The translations under genes and the position numbers were made by a program. DNA of 64,000 nt. It comes from Burkholderiales bacterium. GTDB lineage: Bacteria; Pseudomonadota; Gammaproteobacteria; Burkholderiales; SG8-39. The notes below the pieces were generated by a model, which ran no database searches, was not told the DNA's origin, and was given only the letters and a program-made list of their open reading frames with translations. Location of the stretch: the NCBI GenBank assembly GCA_027493935.1, contig JAOSJV010000001.1, forward strand, positions 124,001 through 188,000. Reading direction: 5' to 3'. Positions 28,035-36,985 of this stretch are shown piece by piece. How positions within the stretch are numbered: the first letter of the stretch is position 1; each line of letters starts with the position of its first letter.

Positions 28035-29085
28035 TCACGAATGCAGCGCCCGGCTCGCCGCGTGGACGTGCTCGACCAGCGCCGCCACGTGCTCCGGGGG
28101 GTGAACTGGTTGATGCCGTGTCCCAGGTTGAAGACGTGTCCGGCACCCGGGCCGAACGACTCGAGCACCCGGCTCGCCTCGCGGCGGATCACCTCGGGCG
28201 GCGAGAAAAGGACCGCCGGGTCGAGGTTGCCTTGCAGCGCCACGCGGTCGCCCACGCGCCGCCGGGCGGCGCCGATGTCGATGGTCCAGTCGACGCCCAC
28301 CGCGTCACAACCGCAATCGGCGATGGCCTCCAGCCAGAGTCCGCCGCCCTTGGTGAACACGATGCTCGGCACGCGCACGCCGTCGCGGCTGCGCGCGAGC
28401 TGACCCACCACGCGCTCGAGGTAGGCGAGCGAGAACTCGAGATAGGCCGCCTGGGCGAGCATCCCGCCCCAGGTGTCGAAGATCATCACCGCCTGGGCGC
28501 CGGCGGCGATCTGCGCGTTCAGGTAATCCGCGACGGCCTGCGCGTTCACCGCGAGGATGCGGTGGAGGAGCTCCGGACGGCCGTAGAGCATGCTCTTCGC
28601 GAGCTGGAAGTCGTCGCTGCCGCCCCCTCGACCATGTAGCAGGCGAGGGTGAACGGGCTGCCGGCGAAGCCGATCAGCGGGACGCGCCCCGCGAGCGCCC
28701 GGCGGATCTCGGCGACCGCTTCGAGCACGTACTTGAGCTCGCGGGCGGGATCGGGGGCGGCAAGGGCGCGGATCGCGGCCTCGTCGCGCAGCGGGCGCTC
28801 GAAGCGCGGCCCCTCGCCCTCGCTGAAGTAGAGCCCGAGCCCCATCGCGTCCGGAATGGTCAGGATGTCCGAGAAGAGGATCGCGGCGTCGAGGGCAAAG
28901 CGCTCGAGCGGTTGCAACGTCACCTCCGTGGCGAGCGCCGGGCTCTTGGCGAGCGCGAGGAAGCTGCCGGCGCGCGCGCGCGTGGCGGCGTATTCCGGCA
29001 GGTAGCGCCCGGCCTGGCGCATCAGCCAGATCGGCGTGTACGGCGTCGGCTCGCGCAGGAGCGCGCGGAGGAGGGTGTCGTTCAC
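28035..29085 (-). CDS. hemE: Uroporphyrinogen decarboxylase (two frame breaks)
   Basis: A ~350-residue HemE that decarboxylates uroporphyrinogen III to coproporphyrinogen III in heme synthesis. The active-site N-terminus is [31 protein letters not shown] (catalytic Asp) and [16 protein letters not shown] follow, then DTWGG and [13 protein letters not shown]. Missing single bases near 28620 (G run) and 28095 (C run) split it; corrected, it ends [11 protein letters not shown] with TGA at 28037-28035. The start is GTG 29085, giving [13 protein letters not shown], with a weak ribosome-binding site. Confidence 0.93.
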
Positions 29086-29093
29086 GCGAAGAA

Positions 29094-29240
29094 TCGTGAA
29101 ACGTGAAACGCGAAGCGTGAAACGTGCGGGCCGCCCGCGGCTGCGGGCCGCGCCGTGCCGCGGCGGCCCGCACACTGGAATTTCGCACCCTCCCCGGCAG
29201 GGGGAGGGTCGGCGAGGACGCATCACGGTTCACGTTTCAC
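29094..29240. repeat. Inverted GTGAAACGTGAAAC repeats flanking a G/C palindrome
   Basis: Between hemE and the EVE gene, four CGTGAAA/CGCGAAGC units (29094-29126) face an inverted CGGTTCACGTTTCAC at 29226-29240. Between them lie GGCCGCCGCGGCACGGC-type and CCCTCCCCGGCAGGGGGAGG palindromes. This is dispersed-repeat DNA with no coding content. Confidence 0.5.
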
Positions 29241-29716
29241 TCCTCGCGTCTGCGGTCCTTCATCAGCCTGCCGGTGATGTGCGCCCACTCCTTGGGCGTG
29301 ACCGGCGTGATCGAGAGCCGGCTGCCGCGCTGGAGCACCGCCATCTTCGCGAGGCTCCGGTGCCGGCGCAGCGCGGCGAGGCCGACGAGCGGCGTCTTCG
29401 CCACGAACTTCACGTCGACCTGCACCCAGCGCGGCGCCGCGCGCGTCGCCTTGGGGTCGTGGTACCCGCTTGCCGGGTCGAACTGCGTCGCGTCCGGACA
29501 GGGTGCGCTGGCGACCTCCGCGAGCCCCGCGATGCCCGGCTCGGGACAGCTCGAATGATAGAAGAGCACGCCGTCGCCCGGGCGCATCTCGTCGCGCATG
29601 TAGTTGCGCGCCTGGTAGTTGCGCACGCCGGTCCACGGGGCGCGCCCGCCGGGCGCGGCCGCGAGGTCGTCGATCGAGAACTCGTCGGGCTCGGATTTCA
29701 TCAGCCAGTAGCGCAT
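29237..29716 (-). CDS. EVE-domain protein
   Basis: A 159-residue EVE (PUA-like) domain protein, thymocyte-nuclear-protein-1 type. MRYWLMKSEPDEFS opens the family; WTGVRNYQARNYMRDEM with VLFYHSS forms the pocket for modified bases, and RWVQVDVKFVAKTPLV follows. EVE domains bind modified cytosines in DNA or RNA and can belong to restriction systems, but the stand-alone form next to zapA is a conserved housekeeping arrangement. The ATG at 29716 gives the canonical N-terminus. Confidence 0.9.
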   Translation of the reverse strand: MRYWLMKSEPDEFSIDDLAAAPGGRAPWTGVRNYQARNYMRDEMRPGDGVLFYHSSCPEPGIAGLAEVASAPCPDATQFDPASGYHDPKATRAAPRWVQVDVKFVAKTPLVGLAALRRHRSLAKMAVLQRGSRLSITPVTPKEWAHITGRLMKDRRREE

Positions 29717-29763
29717 GTCCCACCAAAAGAAAACGCAGGCGCGAGCCTGCGTTCCCGGCAAAG

Positions 29764-29985
29764 GCGCCCCCCGCAGGAGCCGTTAGGCCGCGAATCTTGA
29801 ACCCTGCGGTTCAAGGCGGTCGCGTTCCGGCCGCATCAGGTACGTCCGACGATGGGACGCGCACAACAGCAGCCTTGGGTCCGCGACCTGGCGGTTGCGT
29901 TGGTTCAAGAATTAAAGCGGCCTTGACGCACAACGCAGGGGACATTGGAACCCTGTGCAATGCGCTCGCCCGCGGCGGGGGCGGC
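29764..29985 (-). ncRNA. ssrS: 6S RNA
   Basis: On the minus strand, just downstream of zapA (the usual ssrS site), the sequence contains the hallmark 3' half CCTTGAACCGCAGGGTTCAA followed by GATTCGCGGCCTAACGGC. The 5' side reads GCACAGGGTTCCAATGTCCC. A GC-rich closing stem pairs roughly 29975-29987 with 29764-29775. 6S RNA mimics an open promoter and sequesters sigma-70 RNA polymerase in stationary phase. The ends are approximate (+/- 20 nt). The covariance-like CCTTGAACC/GGTTCAAG pairing is preserved. Confidence 0.85.
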
Positions 29986-30000
29986 GCGGGCCGAAACTGC

Positions 30001-30312
30001 CTACAGCAGCTTCTCCTGCGGCGCGAGCGCCTGGTCGAGCGTCGCTTGCATTGCGGCCATTCTACGCTGAGCGTCGGCGGTGTCAAAAGCGCCGGGGTTC
30101 TTCGCCGTGAGAAGCTCGTGCGCGATGTTGAGCGCGGCCATCACGGCGATGCGCTCGACGTTGTTTACGCGGCCCGCGGCCTTGATCTCGCTCATCTTGC
30201 GGTCGACGTAATCGACGGCCTCGAGCAGCGCCTCGCGTTCGTCGTCCTCGCAGCTCACCCGGTAGGAGCGCCCGAGGATGGTGACGTCCAGGGCCTTCGG
30301 CTTGTCGCTCAT
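30001..30312 (-). CDS. zapA: Cell division protein ZapA
   Basis: A 103-residue ZapA that bundles FtsZ filaments. MSDKPKALDVTILGRSYRVS is the FtsZ-binding head (VTILGR and the charged DDEREALLEAVDYVD), followed by a long coiled-coil helix (RVNNVERIAVMAALNIAHEL) for tetramerisation. It overlaps the end of the zapB-like gene by 4 bp (ATGA-style coupling) and precedes the 6S RNA. Confidence 0.94.
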   Translation of the reverse strand: MSDKPKALDVTILGRSYRVSCEDDEREALLEAVDYVDRKMSEIKAAGRVNNVERIAVMAALNIAHELLTAKNPGAFDTADAQRRMAAMQATLDQALAPQEKLL

Positions 30313-30500
30313 TCTGGGAGTCGGTCGAGCAGCCCCTGCAGGCGGGTTCGGGCGCCGCCGATCTTGTCGGCGAGCGCCTTGTTCTCGCTCGTGAGCCGCG
30401 CCATGCGCTGGCGCAGCTCGCTGTTCTCGGCGCGCAGCTGCTGGCACAATTCCGCGACCTGCCGGACGCGATCCTCGAGCGTGGTCAAGGCCTGATCCAT
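30309..30500 (-). CDS. ZapB-like coiled-coil division protein
   Basis: A 63-residue single coiled coil (MDQALTTLEDRVRQVAELCQ, then LRAENSELRQRMARLTSENK) of the small protein family that precedes zapA in betaproteobacteria and resembles ZapB/TIGR02449. I choose ATG 30500; a TTG at 30536 would add 12 residues but overlaps a strong promoter. The stop overlaps the zapA start. It probably helps zapA at the Z-ring. Confidence 0.8.
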   Translation of the reverse strand: MDQALTTLEDRVRQVAELCQQLRAENSELRQRMARLTSENKALADKIGGARTRLQGLLDRLPE

Positions 30501-30506
30501 CGCGGC

Positions 30507-30536
30507 AATATAGTTTGAAAAATCGAGCGGGGTCAA
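30507..30536 (-). promoter_or_regulatory. Sigma-70-type promoter of zapB-zapA
   Basis: Read leftwards, TTGACC (30536-30531), an 18-bp spacer and TATATT (30512-30507) form a near-consensus promoter in an A/T-rich stretch. The expected start point, about 7 nt past the -10 box, falls on or next to the A of the zapB-like ATG at 30500, so the message would have essentially no leader. Confidence 0.65.
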
Positions 30537-30566
30537 GGATTAAACGGCGATTCTAAACGTGTTTTC

Positions 30567-30896
30567 GTGAAGCGCGACACACGCCACACCGCCGACGAGA
30601 CCGATGCGCTCGGCTGGGCGCCGCTCCGGGCCGATGCGGTGCGCCTGCGGGGAGTCACCCGGCGGGGACGCCCGTGCGAGCTCGTCGACAACTCGGGCGA
30701 CGGCCTGCCGGTGCCGGAGCTGCAGGCGATCCTGGAGGCCCTGATCGCGCAAGACCGGTTCGGCTTCGTGGTCGTCTCCGCGGCGGGCGGCGCGACGCTC
30801 GATCTCGGGCGGCCCGCCACCGGGCACGTGCAGATTGCGGCGGGGCTCTACCGGTTGATCGTCCACCGCTACACCGCCCGGATCGAGCCATTCTGA
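30567..30896 (+). CDS. Hypothetical protein between zapB and the B12 riboswitch
   Basis: A 109-residue protein from a GTG start (VKRDTRHTADETDALGWAPL). It has mixed alpha/beta content with FGFVVVSAAGGATLDLG and a C-terminal LYRLIVHRYTARIEPF, no signal, no membrane segment and no Cys or His cluster. It is divergent from zapB with a ~65 bp spacer that contains the zapB promoter. I do not recognise a family. Codon use fits its neighbours, so it is probably real. Confidence 0.55.
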   Translation: MKRDTRHTADETDALGWAPLRADAVRLRGVTRRGRPCELVDNSGDGLPVPELQAILEALIAQDRFGFVVVSAAGGATLDLGRPATGHVQIAAGLYRLIVHRYTARIEPF

Positions 30897-30918
30897 CCGG
30901 TGTACAATGCGCATGCTC

Positions 30919-31138
30919 GCTCGAGGTGCCCCGCCGCGGTCCTTCCGCGTCGGGGTGAAACGGGAATCAGGTTCCATTCCTGAGCTGCCCCCGCAACGGT
31001 AGGCAAGCGCAACACGGGCCAACCAGCATCGCCACTGCGGCGAACCGGACGCATCGATCCGGGACTGCGGGAAGGCGGGCCCGTCGAAGCCGCGAATAGA
31101 CACGCGCGGCTTCAGCTTGCGAGCCCGGAGACCGGCCT
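30919..31138 (+). promoter_or_regulatory. Cobalamin (adenosylcobalamin) riboswitch
   Basis: All core elements are visible in order: CTCGAGGTGCC, GGGTGAAACGGGAATCAGGT, the conserved GAGCTGCCCCCGCAACGGTA (B12 box region) with GGCAAGC, and the closing GAGCCCGGAGACCGGCC. It lies 130 nt upstream of the btuB-type receptor gene on the same strand. The family represses B12 transport when adenosylcobalamin is abundant, here probably by blocking translation or through termination in the 31139-31267 leader. An extra hairpin (GCCGCGAATAGACACGCGCGGC) sits before the last box. Confidence 0.95.
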
Positions 31139-31267
31139 TCGATGCGAGGGGTCGGGAAACGCCGCGGGGTAGCGGTGTCCTCCGGGTGCATTCCTTCCTC
31201 GCCCGCGTTTCCTTCCGTCACAACGTGTCGCCGGCGTGCGGGGCCGCCCGCCGGACGGGAGGGAAAC

Positions 31268-33330
31268 ATGCAGTGCCGCTTCGATCGCGCGCGCCGTGCG
31301 CGCAGCCTCGTCTTTGCTCTTTCTGCCTGGACCGTCACCGCCTCGCTCGCCCACGGGCAGGGCCCGCTCGCGCAGGCCGGACCGCCCGTCATGCAGACGG
31401 TGACGGTCACCGCGACGCGCTTCCCGGAGGACCGGCTGGACGCGCCGGTCGGGATGACCGTCATCTCCGCCGAGGACATCGCCGCGGGCACCGCGCGCAC
31501 GCTGCCGGAGCTCCTCGCGCAGCAGGCCGGCGTGGCGATCCGCGACCTCACCGGGAGCCCCGACCAGCAGGTGGATTTGCGCGGCTTCGGCGTCACCGCC
31601 GACCAGAACACGCTGCTCCTGCTCGACGGCCGGCGACTGGACGAGATCGATCTCTCCAACCCGACCTGGTCGTCGATCCCCATCGAGTCGATCGAGCGCA
31701 TCGAGATCATGCGCGGCAGCGGCAGCGTGCTGTACGGCGGCGGTGCGACCGGCGGCACGATCAACGTCATCACGCGCACGCCCAAGCGCGGCACGCGCTC
31801 CGGCGCGGTGGCGGCGAGCGTCGGGCGGTTCGACACCGTCGAGCTTCGCGGCGCTGGCTCGGTCGCCGGCGACCAGGCGGGCGGCACCCTCGCGCTGAAC
31901 CACTACGAGTCGGACAACTGGCGCGAGAACAACCGCATCCGACAGGGCAACGGCGAAGCCGATCTGCGCTGGTTCGGCGGTGCCGGGACGCTCGGCGTCA
32001 AGCTCGGTGGAGACCGCCAGAACCTGCGGCTGCCCGGCGCGCGCACCGAGGCGCAACTGACGAGCGATCCGTGGGGCACCGGCACGCCGGACGACTGGTC
32101 GGCGCGCGACAGCGCACGCGGGTTGCTCACCGGCCAGGTCGCGCTCGGCGAGGGCGAGCTCGCGGCCGATCTCGGCTACCGCACGAGCGAGCGCCGCGCG
32201 TTCTTCGGCGACTACTTCTTCGGCGGGTTCTTCGACCAGTACGTCGAGTCGCGCACCGGCGCGTGGACCTTCACGCCGCGCTTCAAGCTCCCCTACCGTG
32301 CGTTCGGCGCGCGCCACAGCCTGGTCGTCGGCTACGACTTTGCCGACTGGGACTTCCGGCGGCAGCAGGCGCAGAGCCAGGCGCTGCTCGACACCCCCGC
32401 CGTGGACCTGCACGCCGATCAGCGCAGCGAGGGCGTCTATGCCCAGCACTTCACGCAGCTCGCGACCGGGACGCGCATCACCGTCGGCGGGCGGCTCCAG
32501 CGCGTCGAGACGAAGGCGACCGACTTCGCGAATCCGCTCGGGCCGGCCTCCGCAACGCAGAAGCGCTCGCCGCGCGCCTACGAGCTCGGCGTGCGCCAGC
32601 GGATCAGCGAGCCCGTGGAGGCGTACGGTCGCTACGGCCAGAGCTTCCGCGTCGCGCGCGTGGACGAGATCTACGAGCAGTTCGGCGGCGTCGGATTCAC
32701 CTCGCGCGTCGCGCCGCTCGAGCCGCAGACCTCGCACGACGCGGAGCTCGGCGTCGAGTACCGGGCGGGCGGCGTGCGCGCGCGGGCGGCGGCGTACCAG
32801 AATCTCCTCAAGCACGAGATCTACTTCTTCGCGCCCACCTTCCAGAACGTCAACCTGCCCCCACGCTGCGCCGCGGCGTGGAGCTCGAAGGCGGCTGGCG
32901 GCCGGTGGCGTCGCTCGAGCTCTTCGCCAACCTCGCGCTGCGGCGCGCCGAGTTTCGCGAAGGCACGATCGGCGGCGTCGATGTCGCCGGCAACGAGGTC
33001 CCGCTCGTGCCGCGGGTGCTCGGCACGCTCGGCGCGAACTGGAGCGTCACCGAGCGTACGCTCGTTTCGGCGGTCGCGCGCTACGTCGGCAGCCAGCGCT
33101 ACGACAACGACGTGGCGAACGACTTCGGCCGCAAGATGCCGAGCTACACCCTCGTCGACCTCAAGCTCTCGCACCGCATCGGCGGCTGGAAGCTCTCGGC
33201 CACGCTGCTCAACGCGTTCGACAAGTTCTACTACAGCTACGCGATCCGCAGCCTTGCCACGAGCTCCTTCAACGCCTATCCGAGCCGGCCGCGCACGTTC
33301 GTCGCGACCGTGGAGTACGCCTTCCCGTGA
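31268..33330 (+). CDS. btuB: TonB-dependent outer-membrane receptor, BtuB type
   Basis: About 687 residues joined across a C-run error near 32862. A signal peptide (~1-32) is followed by a TonB box-like VMQTVTVTATRF, the plug domain (DAPVGMTVISAEDIAAG, VDLRGFG, LLLLDGRRLDEIDLSN, RIEIMRGSGSVLYGGGATGG) and a 22-strand beta barrel ending in an aromatic C-terminus (VATVEYAFP). The riboswitch directly upstream and the binding-protein gene downstream identify the ligand as a corrinoid. GGAGGG precedes the ATG. Confidence 0.9.
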
Positions 33331-33438
33331 GCGAAAGCCTCCGTCAGCGCGTCGCTCCCGCGAAAGACCGTCACCCCCGAGCGCTGCCATCGGGGGCGGG
33401 AGCCTGGGGCGGCGCCGCCGGCCTTGCCGGACGCCTCC

Positions 33439-33466
33439 TGGGTCCCCGCTTTCGCGGGGACGACGG
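33439..33466. repeat. REP-like palindrome
   Basis: GGGTCCCCGC-TTTC-GCGGGGACGACGG is a full copy of the family seen at 6984, inserted between btuB and the btuF-like gene. The putative start of the btuF-like gene is only a few bases downstream, so it may form the mRNA leader hairpin. Confidence 0.7.
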
Positions 33467-33467
33467 G

Positions 33468-34486
33468 TTGCGTGGCCGACGGCGTACGCTCACCCGCGTT
33501 CTCGTCGCGCTCGTGCTCGCCGCACTCGCGCCTGCGGCCTCGGCGCTCGAGGTCGTCGACGACCGCGGCCTCAAGATCGCGCTCGAGCACCCGCCCGCGC
33601 GGATCGTGACGCTCGCGCCGAACCTCGCCGAGATCGCGTTCGCCGCGGGCGCGGGTGGGCGGGTCGTGGGCGTGAGCATGTTCACCGACTACCCGCCCGT
33701 GGCCACCCGGCTGCCGCAGGTGTCGGCGAGCGGGCGCACCGACTTCGAGGCGATCGTGCGACTGGACGTCGATCTCGCGCTCGCGTGGGTGAGCGGCAAT
33801 CGTCCGGCCGACCTCGAGCGCCTCGGGCGGCTCGGCATCCCGGTGTTCGCGACCGAGGCGCGACGGCTGGCGGACATCCCGCGCCTCGTGCGCACGATCG
33901 GGCGGTTCGCCGGCGACCCCGCCGCGGCGGAGGCTTCCGCGCTCGCGTTCGAGCAGGCCGTCGCGCCGCGCTGCGCGCGCGCTATGCGGCACGCCCCACG
34001 GTGCGCGTCTTCTACGAGATCTGGCACGAGCCGCTGATGACCATCGGCGGCACGCACCTCATCTCCGACGTCCTCGCCGCCTGCGGCGCGCGCAACGTGT
34101 TCGAGCTCGCGCAGGGCTTCGCGTTCGCGGTGTCGGCCGAGCAGCTCTACGCCCGTGCGCCCGACGCGATCGTCGTCAGCACCTTCGCCGGCAACGAGAT
34201 GCTCGCCGCCTCGCGCTGGCAGCGCTTCGCGCCGCTCGCCGCGGTGCAGGCGGGCCGGGTGTACGTCATCGACAGCGCGCTTGCGAACCGGATGGGGCCG
34301 CGGCTCGCCGAGGGGGCGGCGATTCTGTGCGCGCTCGTCGACCGCGCTCGGGGGGCAGGAATAGAGGCTTGCCGCAGAGGCGCAGAGCGCGCAGGGGACA
34401 AGCGGCAGGTGAACCGCTGCGCGTCCTCTGCGCCTCCGCGGCGAGCCCGGCGGCGCGTCGTGTGGCCAAGCCGAGGCGGCGGGTAG
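33468..34486 (+). CDS. btuF: Periplasmic cobalamin-binding protein, BtuF type
   Basis: Two-lobed class III solute-binding protein, ~300 residues of recognisable domain. A signal peptide (TRVLVALVLAALAPAASA) is followed by RIVTLAPNLAEIAFAAGAG, GVSMFTDYPPVA, the backbone helix, and VRVFYEIWHEPLMTIGGTHL with NRMGPRLAEGAAIL near the end. A missing base near 33970 joins the two halves. The start is unclear; I use TTG 33468. The natural C-terminus is probably near ALVDRAR at about 34350. The frame stays open to 34486 through a palindromic repeat, so the last ~45 residues are doubtful. With btuB it delivers B12; the BtuCD transporter is not in the window. Confidence 0.82.
34368..34445. repeat. Long palindrome (GCCGCAGAGGCGCAGAG...CTCTGCGCCTCCGCGGC)
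   Basis: Arms CTTGCCGCAGAGGCGCAGAG (34368-34387) and CTCTGCGCCTCCGCGGCGAG (34426-34445) are inverted, with a smaller hairpin AGCGG...CCGCT nested in the loop (34401-34418). It lies at the end of the btuF-like gene, 50 bp before msbA. This is a dispersed intergenic palindrome that may double as a terminator. Confidence 0.6.
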
Positions 34487-34496
34487 AATCCCGCCG

Positions 34497-36268
34497 ATGC
34501 CGATCTCGTCCAGCGCCGGGAGCGCCAGGCTCTACCTGCGGCTCCTCGGCTACGTGAAACCCTACTGGCGGATGTTCGCCGCGTCGGTCGTCGCGATGAC
34601 GGTGGTCGCGGCGACGGAGCCCGCGTTCGCGGCGCTGGTGAAGCCGTTGCTCGACGGCACCTTCGTCGGAGAAGGACCCCGACCTGATCCGCTGGATGCC
34701 GGTCGCGATCGTCGGCCTGTTCTTCCTGCGCGGCGCCGGGGCGTTCGCGGCCACCTACTTCGGCGCCTGGGTCGCCAACCGGGTCGTCACCGACCTGCGC
34801 GAGCAGATGTTCGCCACCCTGCTGCGGCTGCCGAGCGCGTTCTACGACGCGACCACCACCGGCAGCATCGTGTCGAAGTTCACCTACGACGTGGGCAACG
34901 TGACCGGTGCGGCGACCACGGCGGTGAACGTGCTGATCAAGGACACGCTCGCCGCGATCGGCCTCCTCGCCTGGCTGCTGTACCTCGACTGGAAGCTCAC
35001 GCTGATCATCATGGTCGTGGGGCCGGTGATCGGCACGATCGTGTCGCGCTTCGCGCGCCGGCTGCGGGCGGTGAGCCGCTCGGAGCTCGGCGCGGTCGGC
35101 GAGCTCACCCACATCGTCGAGGAGGCGGTCGGCGGCCAGCGCGTGATCAAGGTGTTCGGCGGGCAGGCGCACGAGGCGCGGCGCTTCGGCGAGGGTGCGA
35201 ACCGGGTGCGCCGGCTGCTGTTGAAGAGCGCGGTCGCCGGCGGCGCGATCGTGCCGGTGACCCAGTTCGTGGGCTCGCTCGCGATCGCCGGCACCGTCTA
35301 CTACGTCGCCCAGGAGGCGCTGCGCAACCAGACCACGATCGGCACGCTGATGTCGTTTCTCGCCGGGCTGATGATCCTGCTCGGGCCGATCAAGCGCCTC
35401 ACCGCGGTGAGCGAGACGCTGCAGCGCGGCACTCGCGGCGGCGGAATCGGTGTTCGGGCTGATCGATCAGCCGCCCGAGCGCGACACCGGCACCCGCGAC
35501 ATCGGACGCGTGCGCGGCGAGATCGAGTACCGCGACGTGCGCTTCGCCTATCCGGCCGGCAAGCGCCCGGCGCTCGACGGCGTGTCGCTCAGGATCGCGC
35601 CGGGCGAGACGGTCGCGCTGGTCGGCCTCTCGGGCAGCGGCAAGAGCACGTTCGTCAACCTGCTGCCGCGCTTCCACCCGGTGAGCGGCGGCCGCATCCT
35701 GCTCGACGGCGTCGACATCGCCGAGGCGATGCTCGCGTCCCTGCGCGCCAACATCGCGCTCGTGAGCCAGGACGTTCTCCTGTTCGACGACACCGTCGCG
35801 GCCAACATCGCCTACGGCAGGCAGGGCGGCGCAGCCGAGGACGAGATCGCCGCCGCGGCCGAGGCCGCGCACGCGATGATCTTCATCCGCGAGATGCCGC
35901 ACGGGCTCGCGACCCGGGTCGGCGAGCACGGCGCGCGGCTCTCCGGCGGGCAGCGCCAGCGCATCGCCATCGCGCGCGCGTACCTCAAGAACGCGCCGGT
36001 CCTGATCCTCGACGAGGCCACCTCGGCGCTCGACAGCGAGTCCGAGCGCCACGTGCAGGCCGCGCTGGAAGCGCTGATGCACGGCCGCACCACGCTCGTG
36101 ATCGCGCACCGCCTCTCGACCATCGAGCGCGCCGACCGCATCGTCGTGCTCGACCAGGGCCGCATCGCCGAGATCGGCCGCCACGACGAGCTGCTCGCGC
36201 GCGGCGGCATCTACGCGCGGCTGCACAGCATCCAGTACGCGCGCGAGGAGCCGGCGCTGGCGAAGTGA
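34497..36268 (+). CDS. msbA: Lipid A export ATP-binding/permease protein MsbA (two frame breaks)
   Basis: A ~590-residue half-transporter that flips lipid A-core across the inner membrane. The N-terminal six-helix domain includes [19 protein letters not shown] and [20 protein letters not shown]. The C-terminal ATPase has Walker [12 protein letters not shown], the Q-loop [13 protein letters not shown], signature [14 protein letters not shown], Walker [14 protein letters not shown] and the H-loop VIAHRLSTI. Single extra bases near 34668 and 35431 split it; both are in expected coding context. It connects functionally to the O-antigen genes further right. Confidence 0.93.
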
Positions 36269-36553
36269 ACGCCCGGTCGCGCCAGTTCGATGCCGCTCGC
36301 CACGCCTCGCGGTCGTCTGTGACCACTGCGGCCTCGGCGGTCGGAGACATCGACCGCTCGGTAAACGTGTCCGGATGCGCGCGCGTCTGCGCGCCGGGGG
36401 ACATCCGGCCGCACGGTCGTGCGCGTGGACATCGTCGTAGCGTACGCGCGCCGGCGCGCGCTGCCGCCCGTGTTCGCGGTGTGCCCGCGACCGATCGCCC
36501 GGCAGCCGACGGTCGTTCGCGCACCTCGCCCGCCGGGGGCACCCGTGCGGCGC
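36269..36553. other. Non-coding gap between msbA and the HEPN gene
   Basis: The 285 bp hold short palindromes such as GCGCGCGTCTGCGCGC and CGTACGCGCGCC and no open frame with protein-like composition. I see nothing functional. Both flanking genes end here (convergent), so a terminator is expected but no hairpin with a U tract is visible. Confidence 0.4.
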
Positions 36554-36985
36554 TCAGTCGCCGGCGCCAGGGCGATGCAGGCGCTCGAGCTGGCCGACGC
36601 AGTCGAGCACGAAGCGCGCCTCCGCGATGGCCCGCTGGGAATCTTCCGGCCCGTAGAGTTGCGTCGGGATGAGATCGATGTCGCCGTAGAAGGCGGTTTC
36701 GCGCTCCTTGCGCAGGCGCAGCGAGATCGCCGCGAGCCGGGGCAGCGACGGGCGCAGCGCAGCCGAGAACATGTCTTCCTGCTCGAGCAGCACCGGCCCG
36801 ACGTCGTGCCACTTCGGCGGGTCGATCCCGACCCAGCGCAGCATGCCCTTGAGCGCGAGCTCCACCAGCTCCTGCGCCTCGCGTACGACGTCCGAGTGCG
36901 CGCCGAGCTCGGCGAGCAGCTCGAGCACCCGGATCCGGGCGCGCGCCTTGTCGAAATAGGCGGCGGCGAGCTCGTTCGCGGTCAT
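36554..36985 (-). CDS. HEPN-domain protein (toxin-side partner of MNT)
   Basis: A 143-residue all-helical HEPN domain (AYFDKARARIRVLELLAELG, VREAQELVELALKGMLRWVG with PPKWHDVG, FYGDIDLIPTQLYGPEDSQR, ARFVLDCVGQLERL). It pairs with the nucleotidyltransferase whose stop overlaps its ATG (ATGA), as in MNT-HEPN toxin-antitoxin modules, where HEPN is an RNase and MNT inhibits it, in one studied case by AMPylating a Tyr. I cannot find the catalytic RxxxxH-type motif in its usual helix; this variant keeps KWHDVG and AFYGD instead. It may be a non-nuclease HEPN. Confidence 0.82.
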   Translation of the reverse strand: MTANELAAAYFDKARARIRVLELLAELGAHSDVVREAQELVELALKGMLRWVGIDPPKWHDVGPVLLEQEDMFSAALRPSLPRLAAISLRLRKERETAFYGDIDLIPTQLYGPEDSQRAIAEARFVLDCVGQLERLHRPGAGD

